This document shows positions 34,545 to 42,954 of a DNA stretch of 64,000 nucleotides, one piece after another (position 1 is the stretch's first letter; every line of letters starts with the position of its first letter). The position numbers and the translations under genes are program-made. Source of the DNA: VGRW01 sp031396695 (GTDB taxonomy: Bacteria > Myxococcota_A > UBA9160 > SZUA-336); contig JANNLG010000016.1 of the NCBI GenBank assembly GCA_031396695.1, positions 58,208-122,207 of the forward strand. The letters run 5' to 3'. The notes under the pieces were generated by a model. That model was given only the letters and a program-made list of their open reading frames with translations, made no database searches and was not told the DNA's origin.

Positions 34545-35534
34545 TTGGGGATCCGCGTCACTGCGCGGAACTGGATCGCGCGCTGCGCGCTGGCCGCTCT
34601 CTGCTTGCTCGCCGCCTCCGACGCGTTCGCGCTCGGCACGCCCGCGGGTACGGTCGTCACCAACACGGCGACCGTCACGTACGTGGTCGGCGCGAGCGCG
34701 TACACGCAGAGCGCGAACTCGGCTTTCACGGTCGACGAGCGCGTCGACGTCGTCGTCACCTGGCAGGACGCGGCGCCGGTAGCGGTCGCACCCGCGGACG
34801 TCGATCGGCTGCTCACGTTCCTGCTCACGAACGCGGGCAACGGCAACGAGGCGTTCGCGCTGGTGGTCGACGCGCTCGTGCTCGGCGACCAGTTCGATCC
34901 GACCAACGCGCGAGTCTACATCGACAGCAACGCTTCGGGCGTCTACGAGCCCGGCGTCGATCCGCTCTACGTGGCCGGCGTGAACGATCCGCTGCTCGCC
35001 GCGGACGCCTCGCGGCTCGTGTTCGTGCTCGCCGACATCCCCCCGGCGACCCTGAACGGCGAGCGCGGCGACGCGGAGCTCGAGGCGACCTCGCTCAGCG
35101 GCGGCGTCACGGGCACGATCGTCGCGGGCGCCGGCGACGGCGGCACCGATGCGGTGATCGGCGGCGGCACTAGCGCCGTGATCGGCAGCTACCTCGTCTC
35201 GGATCTGTTCGTCTCGATCGCGAAGACCGCGGTCGTGACGGATCTCGGCGGCGGCGCCACGCCCGCGCCTGGCTCGACCATCACCTACACGCTGGTCGTC
35301 ACCCCGAACGGCACCGGCACGCTCGCGAACGTGGTGATCACGGACGCCTTGCCACCGTTCACCAGCTACGTCGCGGGCTCGCTGACGCTCGACGCCGTCT
35401 CGCTCACCGACGCCGTCGACGGCGACGCGGGCGACTTCGGCGGCACCACCGCGAATCAAGTCACCGTCGCGCTAGGGAACGTGGCCGGCGGATCTCTCCC
35501 CCAGACAATCACGTTCGCAGTCACGATCGACTAG
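34545..35534 (+). CDS. Secreted DUF11-type repeat protein (surface operon gene 1)
   Basis: 329 residues from TTG 34545, chosen because GGGGGAGAG lies just upstream and it gives a clean signal peptide (IARCALAALCLLAASDAFA). Right after cleavage comes GTPAGTVVTNTATVTYVVGA, a motif repeated in two other proteins of this operon. The middle is beta-rich and Asp/Gly/Thr-rich. The C-terminus (about 225-329) is a DUF11 domain: PGSTITYTLVVTPNGTGTL, NVVITDALPPFTSYVAGS. DUF11 domains are beta-sandwich modules of surface proteins. First gene of a four-gene operon. Confidence 0.8.
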   Translation: MGIRVTARNWIARCALAALCLLAASDAFALGTPAGTVVTNTATVTYVVGASAYTQSANSAFTVDERVDVVVTWQDAAPVAVAPADVDRLLTFLLTNAGNGNEAFALVVDALVLGDQFDPTNARVYIDSNASGVYEPGVDPLYVAGVNDPLLAADASRLVFVLADIPPATLNGERGDAELEATSLSGGVTGTIVAGAGDGGTDAVIGGGTSAVIGSYLVSDLFVSIAKTAVVTDLGGGATPAPGSTITYTLVVTPNGTGTLANVVITDALPPFTSYVAGSLTLDAVSLTDAVDGDAGDFGGTTANQVTVALGNVAGGSLPQTITFAVTID

Positions 35535-35545
35535 GAGGGAATGCC

Positions 35546-36040
35546 TTGAAACATGTAGTTGCTTTGGGTCTTTCGATTCTGCTCTTCGCTGAGAGCGCGC
35601 ACGCGGTCGAAACCGCGGGAGACACCGCAGTCGAGATCAAGATCACGGCCGAGATAGAGGTCACGGTGAAGACCGCGGACGGGCGCGAGGAAGTGAAGCG
35701 CATGCCCGCGGCCAAGGTTCCGCCCGGCACGGCGGTGATCTACACGCTCAATGCGAAGAACACCAGTGCGGCGCCCGTGGCCGACGTGGTGATGACGGAC
35801 CCGATCCCGGCCGAGATGGAGTACGTCGACGGCTCGGTCAGCGCCGCGGATGCGCGCGTCACGTTTTCCGTCGACGGCGGCAAGAGCTTCGCGACCAAGG
35901 AGTCCCTGAAGGTGAAGGGCGAGGACGGCGCGATGCGCGCGGCGCTCCCCGCCGACTTCACGCACATCCGTTGGCAGCTCGAGAAGCCGCTCGCGCCGGG
36001 CGAAGTCCGCGCGGTCAGCTTCCGTGCGCGCGTGGAGTGA
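35546..36040 (+). CDS. Secreted DUF11-like protein (surface operon gene 2)
   Basis: 164 residues from TTG 35546, with AGGAGGG at 35533-35539; the nearby ATG at 35541 is out of frame and closed at once. Signal peptide MKHVVALGLSILLFAESAHA. One beta-sandwich domain: PPGTAVIYTLNAKNTSAAPV, ADVVMTDPIPAEMEYVDGS and a closing APGEVRAVSFRARVE, the DUF11 pattern. It lacks the NT-x-x-x-x-Y motif of its neighbours. A one-domain secreted subunit, perhaps a minor component or chaperone of the same structure. Confidence 0.78.
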   Translation: MKHVVALGLSILLFAESAHAVETAGDTAVEIKITAEIEVTVKTADGREEVKRMPAAKVPPGTAVIYTLNAKNTSAAPVADVVMTDPIPAEMEYVDGSVSAADARVTFSVDGGKSFATKESLKVKGEDGAMRAALPADFTHIRWQLEKPLAPGEVRAVSFRARVE

Positions 36041-36138
36041 TTGAGTGAGTTCCCCCCCCTGAAAAGGCGGAAGCGTCGGCACACGCTGCAGTGCCCGGTC
36101 GAGTTGAGTTGAGTTGGAAATACTGCAAGGAGAAGGCA

Positions 36139-37206
36139 ATGTTGAGGCATGACTTGAAACGATTGGCGAGTTCGCTCGCCGCCGCTGCGCTCTTGTGGAG
36201 CGCGGCGGACACCGCATCGGCCGTGGGCGCCGACGCGGGCATCACCGTCTCGAACACGGCATCGGTGGTCTACACCGTGAACGCCGTGCTTCAGCCGGCA
36301 GTGGCGAGCAACGCGGCCGACTTCGTCGTCGACCGCCTGGTCGATCTGACGGTGACGGCGATCGGGGTGACCTACACCTCCGTGACGCCGGCGACGAACG
36401 GGGCGTTCCTGTTCTCGGTCGCAAACATCAGCAACGCCACCCTCGGGTTCAACCTGAGCGCGGCCAACAACGCGACGGATCCGTTCGGCGGCACCGACAA
36501 CTTCGACCCGACTACGCTCACGGCGGTCGTCGATACGGGTGTCATCGGAACCTACGAGCCGGGCACCGACGTGGCGACCACGATGGACACGGTCGCCGAG
36601 GACGGAACCTTCGGCGTGTGGATCGTCGCGGCGATCCCGGGCGGTCAGGGCAACCTCGACATCGCGGCGGTCACGCTGACCGCGACGGCGCGCGAGCCGG
36701 GTATCGGCGGCGCGGCGCTCACCGAGGAAGTCAACCCGGAGAACCCGCTGGTCATGGAGACCGTGTTCGGCGACGGCGCGGGTGACACCGACGCGGTGCA
36801 GGACGCGGCCTTCTCGGACAGCGGCGCCTATCAGGTGGCTTCTGCGGACGTCACGATCACCAAGACCGAGACGCTGCTCAGCGACCCGATCAACGGTGCC
36901 GCGCCGAACGCACGCCACATTCCGGGTGCACTCGTCGAGTACGTGGTGACGGTCACCAACGACGCGGGCTCCGCGTTCCCCGCGACCACGCTCACCATCA
37001 GCGACGTGCTGCCGGGTGACGTCACGTTCGCGCCGGATACGTACGGGATTGGCTCGGGCATCGACCTCGACGGCGCGCCGCAGACCAACGCGGCGGACTC
37101 GCCGACCGACGAGAGCTCGTTCGCAGCCGGAACGGTGACCGTGACCGTGCCGTCACTCGCAGCGGGCGCCTCTGCGGTCATCACCTTCCAGGTGACGGTG
37201 AACTAG
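36139..37206 (+). CDS. Secreted DUF11-type repeat protein (surface operon gene 3)
   Basis: 355 residues from ATG 36139, with AAGGAGAAGG just upstream; earlier in-frame starts lack a ribosome site. Signal peptide KRLASSLAAAALLWSAADTASA, then ADAGITVSNTASVVYTVNAV, the same N-terminal motif as gene 1. C-terminal DUF11 domain: PGALVEYVVTVTNDAGSAFP, TLTISDVLPGDVTFAPD. Overall domain order and length follow gene 1, so the two are likely paralogues. No anchor or sorting tail is seen. Confidence 0.8.
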   Translation: MLRHDLKRLASSLAAAALLWSAADTASAVGADAGITVSNTASVVYTVNAVLQPAVASNAADFVVDRLVDLTVTAIGVTYTSVTPATNGAFLFSVANISNATLGFNLSAANNATDPFGGTDNFDPTTLTAVVDTGVIGTYEPGTDVATTMDTVAEDGTFGVWIVAAIPGGQGNLDIAAVTLTATAREPGIGGAALTEEVNPENPLVMETVFGDGAGDTDAVQDAAFSDSGAYQVASADVTITKTETLLSDPINGAAPNARHIPGALVEYVVTVTNDAGSAFPATTLTISDVLPGDVTFAPDTYGIGSGIDLDGAPQTNAADSPTDESSFAAGTVTVTVPSLAAGASAVITFQVTVN

Positions 37207-37223
37207 CCACCGGCTAGCTCTCG

Positions 37224-40200
37224 ATGGTGAGCCCCCTCCCCCCAGTGCCGCGGCACGTCGAGTGCCCGCGCGCCGGCCTACATGGCGGCGCGACGGGAGA
37301 CTTGCGTTCGCGCACCGGGAACGGGCGCTCACCGGACCGCGACCATGCGGTTCGCACGTTGTGCCTCAACGAACCGGCTGCGACGGGAAAGCCCCGCCGC
37401 AGCCGGTTCCGCGAGGCGCTGGTGATGCTCGCGCTCACCGTGCTTCTGTTTCCGTTCAGCGCACGCGCGCAGACACCCGCGGGCACGCCGATCCCGAACA
37501 CGGGCTACGCGACCTACGACATCGGCGCCACCACCGGAATCGTCCGGCCGTCGAACACGCTGGTCATCACGACCGCCGCGTTCGGAACCAGTTCGAGCCT
37601 GGAGTTCATGCGCTATGCGCCCGGCGCTCCCGGCTCGATCACCTACGCCGTCTCGCCCACGCAGTGCTTCACGGGCGGATCGTTCAGCGCCCTGCCCGCG
37701 CCCACCGCGTACGGCGGCGGCGTGATCAACCTGGCCAACGTCGAGCTCGAGCTCACGTCGAGCTACCACCCGGGTGAGCCGGTCTTCGTGCGGCTGGTCG
37801 ACGCGGATCAGAACCTGAATCCCGCGCTCGCCGAATCGATCCTGGTCACGCTCGCGACACCGAGCGTCGCGGACGTCGAGCAGCTGCAGCTCTTCGAGAC
37901 TGGCGTGAACACGGGCATCTTCGTCGGCTACGTGCCCACGGCGGCGCCACCGGCGCCGGCGAACGACTGCGTGCTCGCCGCTCCGTCGGGTCAGACCGTC
38001 ACCGGCAGCTACACCGATGCGAGTAACGCCGCGGACACCGATACCGACAGCGCGCTGATCGACCCCGAGAGCCGGGTCTTCGACAGCACGAACGGCTCGC
38101 CGGTCGACGGCGCGACCGTGACCCTGATCGACGACGCCACCGGACTGCCCGCTGCGGGCATCCTCGGCGACGACGGTCTCTCCGCCTTCCCCGCCACGCT
38201 CACCAGCGGCGGCTCGGTCACCGATGGCGGCGGGCAGATCTACAACTTCGGCCCGGGCGGCTACCGCTACCCGGTCGTTCCCGCGGGCAGCTATCGACTG
38301 CAGGTGACGCCGCCCGCCGCGTACACGTTCCCGAGCGGTGTGGCCGACGCCACGCTGCAGACCTTGCCCGGCGCACCGTTCGCGCTCGCGCTCGGCTCGC
38401 GCGGCGAAGTCTTCGCCGTGCCGGTCGGTCCGACCTTCCAGCTCGATCTGCCGGTCGACACCGCGTCGGGCTTCGGCTTCATCTCGATCGACGCCAGCCG
38501 CGACGTGGTCTCGCTCGGCGAGCACTTCCAGTTCGACGTGCGCGTCGAAAACCCGGGCGTGCTCGGAGCGCCGCTCGGCGTCGACGTGACCGTCGTATTG
38601 CCGCTCGGCATCCGCTTCCTGCCCGGCAGCGTGCGCATCGACGACGGCAAGCAGCCCGATCCGGTGATCTCGCCGGACGGCCGCACCCTGACCTGGACGC
38701 TACCCGCGAGCGCGCTCCCCGTCGTGACACACATCCGGTTCACCGTGAAGGTCGGGCCGAGCGCCGAGATCGGCCTCACGCGCACCACCGCGCGCGCGCA
38801 GGCGCTGGGCGGAACGAGCACCGAGGACGCCGTCGCCACGGTGCGGGTCGTCGAGGACCTGGGCGCGAACAACTCCTACATCCTCGGCCGCGTTTCCGAG
38901 GGCGCCTGCGACACCGACGACTTCGGCGGCAAGGGCGTTTCGGGCGTGCGGGTGTACCTCGAGGACGGCTCGTTCTCGATCAGCGACTCGAACGGCTACT
39001 ACCACTTCGCCGGCGTCGTTCCCGGCGCGCACGTGGTGCAGATGGACGTGCAGAGCCTGCCCGGCTTCTACGAGCCGCTGCCGTGCGCGAAGGACGAAGG
39101 CCAGGCCTTCGCCGGCCGGCCGTTCTCGCAGTTCGTCGAGATGCAGGGCGGAACGATGTGGCGCAGCGACTTCCGTGTGCAGATGCGCGCGCGCGCGCAG
39201 GGCGGCATCAGCCAGCGGCTCGAGAGCCAGCTCGTCGGCGACACCATCCACTATCAGCTCGCGCTGCGCGGCAACGGCGTGGCCGTGCGCAATGCGCGTG
39301 CGATGGTGATGCTGCCCGAGGGCGTCCAGTTCGTGCCCGGCAGCACGCGCGACGCGGGCGCGCCGATGGCGGATCCCGAGTTCAAGGACGGCGTGCTCGT
39401 CTACCGGCTCGGCGAACACACCGAAGACAACTGGACGCTGGATCTCACGTTCGATGCGAAGCCCACGGGCCCGAGCGAGCGCCAGCTCGAGACGTCGTCC
39501 GTGGTGATGTTCGAGACGCCGGTCGAGAAGATCGGCAGGACGCCCGTCGCGAAGACGTTCCTTTCCGGCGAGTCGAGCTCGGGCAGCGGCATCCAGGTGG
39601 TCGAGACGCTCGGCCTGCGGCCGGGTGAGGATTGGAACTCGGTCACGACGCCCGCACCCGACGTCACGCCCGTGAAGCCCAGGGTGTTCAACAAGGCCTG
39701 GCTCGAGCAGGCGCAGCCGGGCTTTGCGTGGCTGTCGCCCGAGCCGGGCTTCGCCGCCGCGATCGCGAGCGTGAACATCGCCATTCAGCACGCGCCCGGC
39801 ACCACACTCGAGCTGACGCAAAACGGCGTCGCGGTGCCCAAGTTCAACTTCGAGGGCGAGTTCTCCAACAACGCCAAGACCGTCTCGCTGTCGCGCTGGC
39901 GCGGCGTGGATCTGGTCGACGGCGAGAACGCCTTCGTGGTGCGCGCGCTCGACGCGCAGGGCAACGAAGTCGAGCGCTTCGAGCGCGGGCTTCACTTCGC
40001 CGGTCCGCCGTTCCGTGCCGAGCTCGTGCCCGAGCTCTCCAAGCTGGTGGCCGATGGCACCACGCCGCCGGTGATCGCCGTGCGCTTCACCGACGAGGAC
40101 GACAAGCCCGCGCGCGAAGGACAGGTCGGCACGTTCCAGGTCGAGGCACCGTACCGCCCGAACCTCGAGCCCGCGCTGCGCGAGCTGAAGCGTCAGGCGG

Positions 40201-42926
40201 GCCAGCCGCCCGAGTTGCCGAGCTACGCGATCGGTCAGGACGGCATCGCGCTGATCGAGCTCGCGCCCACCACCACTTCCGGACGCGTGAACCTCCGCTT
40301 CGCGCTGGCCGGCAACCACGAGAAGAAGCTCCACCCCTGGCTCGAGGCGACCGCGCGCGAGTGGGTGCTGGTCGGCCTGACCGGTGGCACGCTCATGTAC
40401 GACTCGGTCTCGGAGCACAGCGAGAGTCTCGTGCCGGGCGGCGTCGAGGACGGCTACGACCTCGACCGCGGCACCACCGTGTTCGCCAAGGGCCGCGTGA
40501 AGGGCTCGTGGCTGCTCACCGCCGCCTACGATTCGCGCCGCGAGTCGTACGAGTCGTCGAACGACATCGACCGCGCCGCGCTCGAAGGCGGTCTCGATCC
40601 GAACCAGTACTACACACTGTACGGTGACGAGACCACGCAGGGTTTCGAAGCGCCGAGCCAGCGCAAGCTGTACGTGAAGCTCGAGCGCAAGCAGTTCTAC
40701 GCGCTGTTCGGCGACTTCCAGACCGGCCTCACGGTCACCGAACTGTCGCGCTACAACCGCAGCCTGAACGGTTTCCACACCGAGTACGACGGCGACTACG
40801 TGAGCTTGAACGCGTTCGGCACCGACACCAGCCAGGCCTTCGTGCAGGACGAGATCCGCGGCGACGGCACGTCGGGCCTGTACCGGCTCTCGCGCCGCGA
40901 GATCGTGCTTAACAGCGAGACGGTATCGATCGAGATCCGCAATCGCTTCCACGGCGAGCAGGTGATCTCGACCGAGAACCAGGTGCGCTGGGTCGACTAC
41001 AACATCGACTACAGCTCGGGCACGATCTTCTTCAAGCGGCCGATCCCGAGTACGGGCGAGGGCTTCAACCCCGTCTTCATCGTGGTGGAGTACGAGGCCG
41101 ACGACGACTCGGACGAGGAGATCAACGGCGGCGGACGCGCGGCCGTGAAGCTGTTCGACGACAACGTCGAGCTCGGCACCTCGCTGATCCACGAGGGCAC
41201 GGTCGGGCAGACCTCGAGCCTGTACGGCAGCGATCTGCGCATCGACCTCGACGCCTCCACCAGCCTGCGCGGCGAGTACGCGATGACGCGCTCGGCGCTG
41301 CTCGACTCGGACCTGGATCCAAACGGTGGCGCGTGGCTCGCGGAGCTTTCGCGCCGCGATCGCGATCTCGACTCGCGCGTGTACTGGCGCGAGCAGCGGC
41401 CGGGCTTCGGGCTCGGCCAGCAGAGCGCGAGCGAAACGAACATGCAGCAACTCGGCCTGGACGCGCGCTATCGCCTCTCCGACTCGCTCTCGCTCTCGGG
41501 CGAGGCGTTCCGCCAGGTCGACAGCGCCTCCGACGCGCGCCGCGATCTGTTCCAGGGCCGCGTCGATCACCACGAGGGACCGGTCAGCGCCTACGGCGGC
41601 CTGCGCTTCGCGCACGACGTGTTCTCGGACGGTGAGGACGCGTCGTCGCCGCAGGCGCTCGGCGGGGGCAGCTACACCCTGTACCAGAACCGACTGAAGC
41701 TGCGCGCCGACACGGAAGTGACGCTCTCGGGCGACGAGAGCCTCGACTTCCCGACGCGCTTCCTGGTCGGCGCGGACTTCGAGCTGCTGCCCGAGCTGAC
41801 CGTGTTCGGCGAGGAGGAGTTCACGCTCGCCAGCGAGCGCAGCACCGCTTCCACGCGCGTGGGCTTGCGCACGAGCCCGTGGTCCGGCGGCCAGGCCACC
41901 GCGGCGATCGGCCAGCGCAGTCAGCAAGACAGCGCGCGCCTGTTCGGCACGCTCGGCCTGTTGCAGACCTATCAGCTCAGCGACGCGCTTTCGTTCGACT
42001 TCGCGGTCGACAACTCCGTGACACTCTCCGGTGACGACACGGCCGCGACCTCGATCTCGCCGTTCGCGCCCAACCAGCCGGTGAACTTCGGCCTGGCCGG
42101 CAACGCGCAGGGCGACGACTTCACCTCGGTCTCCGTGGGCACCACCTACGCACAGGAGCTGTGGGCCGCGAACCTGCGCCTGGAGACGCGGATCGGCAAC
42201 GTGCAGGACAAGTGGAGCATCACCGCGGGCGCCTACCGCGAGCTCGCCGAGGGCATCGGCGTGGCCGTGCGCGCCGAATTCTTCGACGCCAGCGGCTCGA
42301 GCTCCTCGCTCACCACCGGACCGGACGCGACCTCCGGCCCGGTCTACAGCTCCGACGGCAGCTTGCGCCCGAACACCGCCTACGACGGCATCGAGTCGCT
42401 CGGCAAGCTGCGCGTGTCGGCGGTGTACCGTCCGATCGGCGGCCGCTACACGCTGCTCGAGTCACTCGAGCTGCGCAACGAGCGCCTGGACGACGCCGTC
42501 TTCCAGAGCAGCGCCACGCGCATCGTCAACAACATGAACCTGAACATCAAGCTCGATCGCAAGACGCAGGCTTCGCTGCAGTACGGCGCGAAGTACCTGC
42601 TCGAAGAGATCGACGGCGAGAACCTGCGCGGCTACACCGACGTGACGGGCCTCGAGCTGCGCCGCGCTCTGTGGGGGAGCTGGGACGTCGGCGGCCGCGT
42701 GGGCATGCGCCACTCCTGGAGCGACGCCAACATCCAGGAGCTGTACGGCGTGTCGCTCGGATACATCCTGATGAAGAACATGTGGGTGAGCGCGGGCTAC
42801 AACTGGGAAGGCTACCGAGACTCGGACTTCTCGGAAGGCGAGTGGACGAGCCGCGGGCCGTACATCTCGTTCCGGTACAAGTTCGATCAGGAGACGGTGA
42901 AGGAGCTGCTCGACTGGGCGGAATAG
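37224..42926 (+). CDS. Giant surface protein with DUF11/SdrD-like domains and C-terminal beta-barrel (gene 4)
   Basis: Up to 1,900 residues. The real start is uncertain: ATG 37224 opens the frame, but the first 45 residues look non-coding; TTG 37359 or GTG/ATG 37422/37425 (GAGG upstream) would place the signal peptide MLALTVLLFPFSARA at the N-terminus. Then TPAGTPIPNTGYATYDIGA, the operon's shared motif; beta-sandwich domains; DUF11 (about 420-545); a carboxypeptidase-regulatory/SdrD-B-like domain (about 551-625: YILGRVSEGACDTDDFGGKGVSGVRVYLEDG); a second DUF11-like domain; and from about residue 1045 a long region of amphipathic strands ending ISFRYKFDQETVKELLDWAE, which looks like an outer-membrane barrel. 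Probably an outer-membrane anchor or export platform for the three small partners. Confidence 0.78.
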   Translation: MVSPLPPVPRHVECPRAGLHGGATGDLRSRTGNGRSPDRDHAVRTLCLNEPAATGKPRRSRFREALVMLALTVLLFPFSARAQTPAGTPIPNTGYATYDIGATTGIVRPSNTLVITTAAFGTSSSLEFMRYAPGAPGSITYAVSPTQCFTGGSFSALPAPTAYGGGVINLANVELELTSSYHPGEPVFVRLVDADQNLNPALAESILVTLATPSVADVEQLQLFETGVNTGIFVGYVPTAAPPAPANDCVLAAPSGQTVTGSYTDASNAADTDTDSALIDPESRVFDSTNGSPVDGATVTLIDDATGLPAAGILGDDGLSAFPATLTSGGSVTDGGGQIYNFGPGGYRYPVVPAGSYRLQVTPPAAYTFPSGVADATLQTLPGAPFALALGSRGEVFAVPVGPTFQLDLPVDTASGFGFISIDASRDVVSLGEHFQFDVRVENPGVLGAPLGVDVTVVLPLGIRFLPGSVRIDDGKQPDPVISPDGRTLTWTLPASALPVVTHIRFTVKVGPSAEIGLTRTTARAQALGGTSTEDAVATVRVVEDLGANNSYILGRVSEGACDTDDFGGKGVSGVRVYLEDGSFSISDSNGYYHFAGVVPGAHVVQMDVQSLPGFYEPLPCAKDEGQAFAGRPFSQFVEMQGGTMWRSDFRVQMRARAQGGISQRLESQLVGDTIHYQLALRGNGVAVRNARAMVMLPEGVQFVPGSTRDAGAPMADPEFKDGVLVYRLGEHTEDNWTLDLTFDAKPTGPSERQLETSSVVMFETPVEKIGRTPVAKTFLSGESSSGSGIQVVETLGLRPGEDWNSVTTPAPDVTPVKPRVFNKAWLEQAQPGFAWLSPEPGFAAAIASVNIAIQHAPGTTLELTQNGVAVPKFNFEGEFSNNAKTVSLSRWRGVDLVDGENAFVVRALDAQGNEVERFERGLHFAGPPFRAELVPELSKLVADGTTPPVIAVRFTDEDDKPAREGQVGTFQVEAPYRPNLEPALRELKRQAGQPPELPSYAIGQDGIALIELAPTTTSGRVNLRFALAGNHEKKLHPWLEATAREWVLVGLTGGTLMYDSVSEHSESLVPGGVEDGYDLDRGTTVFAKGRVKGSWLLTAAYDSRRESYESSNDIDRAALEGGLDPNQYYTLYGDETTQGFEAPSQRKLYVKLERKQFYALFGDFQTGLTVTELSRYNRSLNGFHTEYDGDYVSLNAFGTDTSQAFVQDEIRGDGTSGLYRLSRREIVLNSETVSIEIRNRFHGEQVISTENQVRWVDYNIDYSSGTIFFKRPIPSTGEGFNPVFIVVEYEADDDSDEEINGGGRAAVKLFDDNVELGTSLIHEGTVGQTSSLYGSDLRIDLDASTSLRGEYAMTRSALLDSDLDPNGGAWLAELSRRDRDLDSRVYWREQRPGFGLGQQSASETNMQQLGLDARYRLSDSLSLSGEAFRQVDSASDARRDLFQGRVDHHEGPVSAYGGLRFAHDVFSDGEDASSPQALGGGSYTLYQNRLKLRADTEVTLSGDESLDFPTRFLVGADFELLPELTVFGEEEFTLASERSTASTRVGLRTSPWSGGQATAAIGQRSQQDSARLFGTLGLLQTYQLSDALSFDFAVDNSVTLSGDDTAATSISPFAPNQPVNFGLAGNAQGDDFTSVSVGTTYAQELWAANLRLETRIGNVQDKWSITAGAYRELAEGIGVAVRAEFFDASGSSSSLTTGPDATSGPVYSSDGSLRPNTAYDGIESLGKLRVSAVYRPIGGRYTLLESLELRNERLDDAVFQSSATRIVNNMNLNIKLDRKTQASLQYGAKYLLEEIDGENLRGYTDVTGLELRRALWGSWDVGGRVGMRHSWSDANIQELYGVSLGYILMKNMWVSAGYNWEGYRDSDFSEGEWTSRGPYISFRYKFDQETVKELLDWAE
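37371..37409 (+). repeat. Long perfect hairpin before the signal peptide of gene 4
   Basis: GAACCGGCTGCG (37371-37382) and CGCAGCCGGTTC (37398-37409) pair over 12 bp; inside, after an A/C mismatch, CGGG (37384-37387) pairs with CCCG (37393-37396), giving 16 bp in all with loop AAAGC. It lies 12 bases before the GTG/ATG at 37422/37425. It has no U tract. It may be a 5' UTR structure that tunes expression of the giant gene relative to genes 1-3. Confidence 0.55.
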
Positions 42927-42954
42927 CTCGCGTTCGCGAAGCGAACGCGAGCTA
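42924..42954. terminator. Bidirectional hairpin between convergent genes
   Basis: TAGCTCGCGTTCGC (42924-42937) and GCGAACGCGAGCTA (42941-42954) form a perfect 14-bp stem with loop GAA. The TAG stop of the giant gene and the TAG stop of the DUF1329 gene are the two ends of the stem. A strong shared terminator or 3' stabiliser, although no U run is present. Confidence 0.65.

Noticed and set aside
34440..37250. C-rich runs before each gene of the surface operon as a shared regulatory repeat
   Set aside because: The runs differ in length, spacing and flanks; only the G6-TTA-C6 stem has clear structure.
38700..41927. Open frame of about 1,075 codons on the minus strand inside the giant surface gene
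   Set aside because: Arg/Ala/Val-rich translation with no domain resemblance; it is the antisense shadow of a GC-rich gene whose plus-strand protein is clearly structured.
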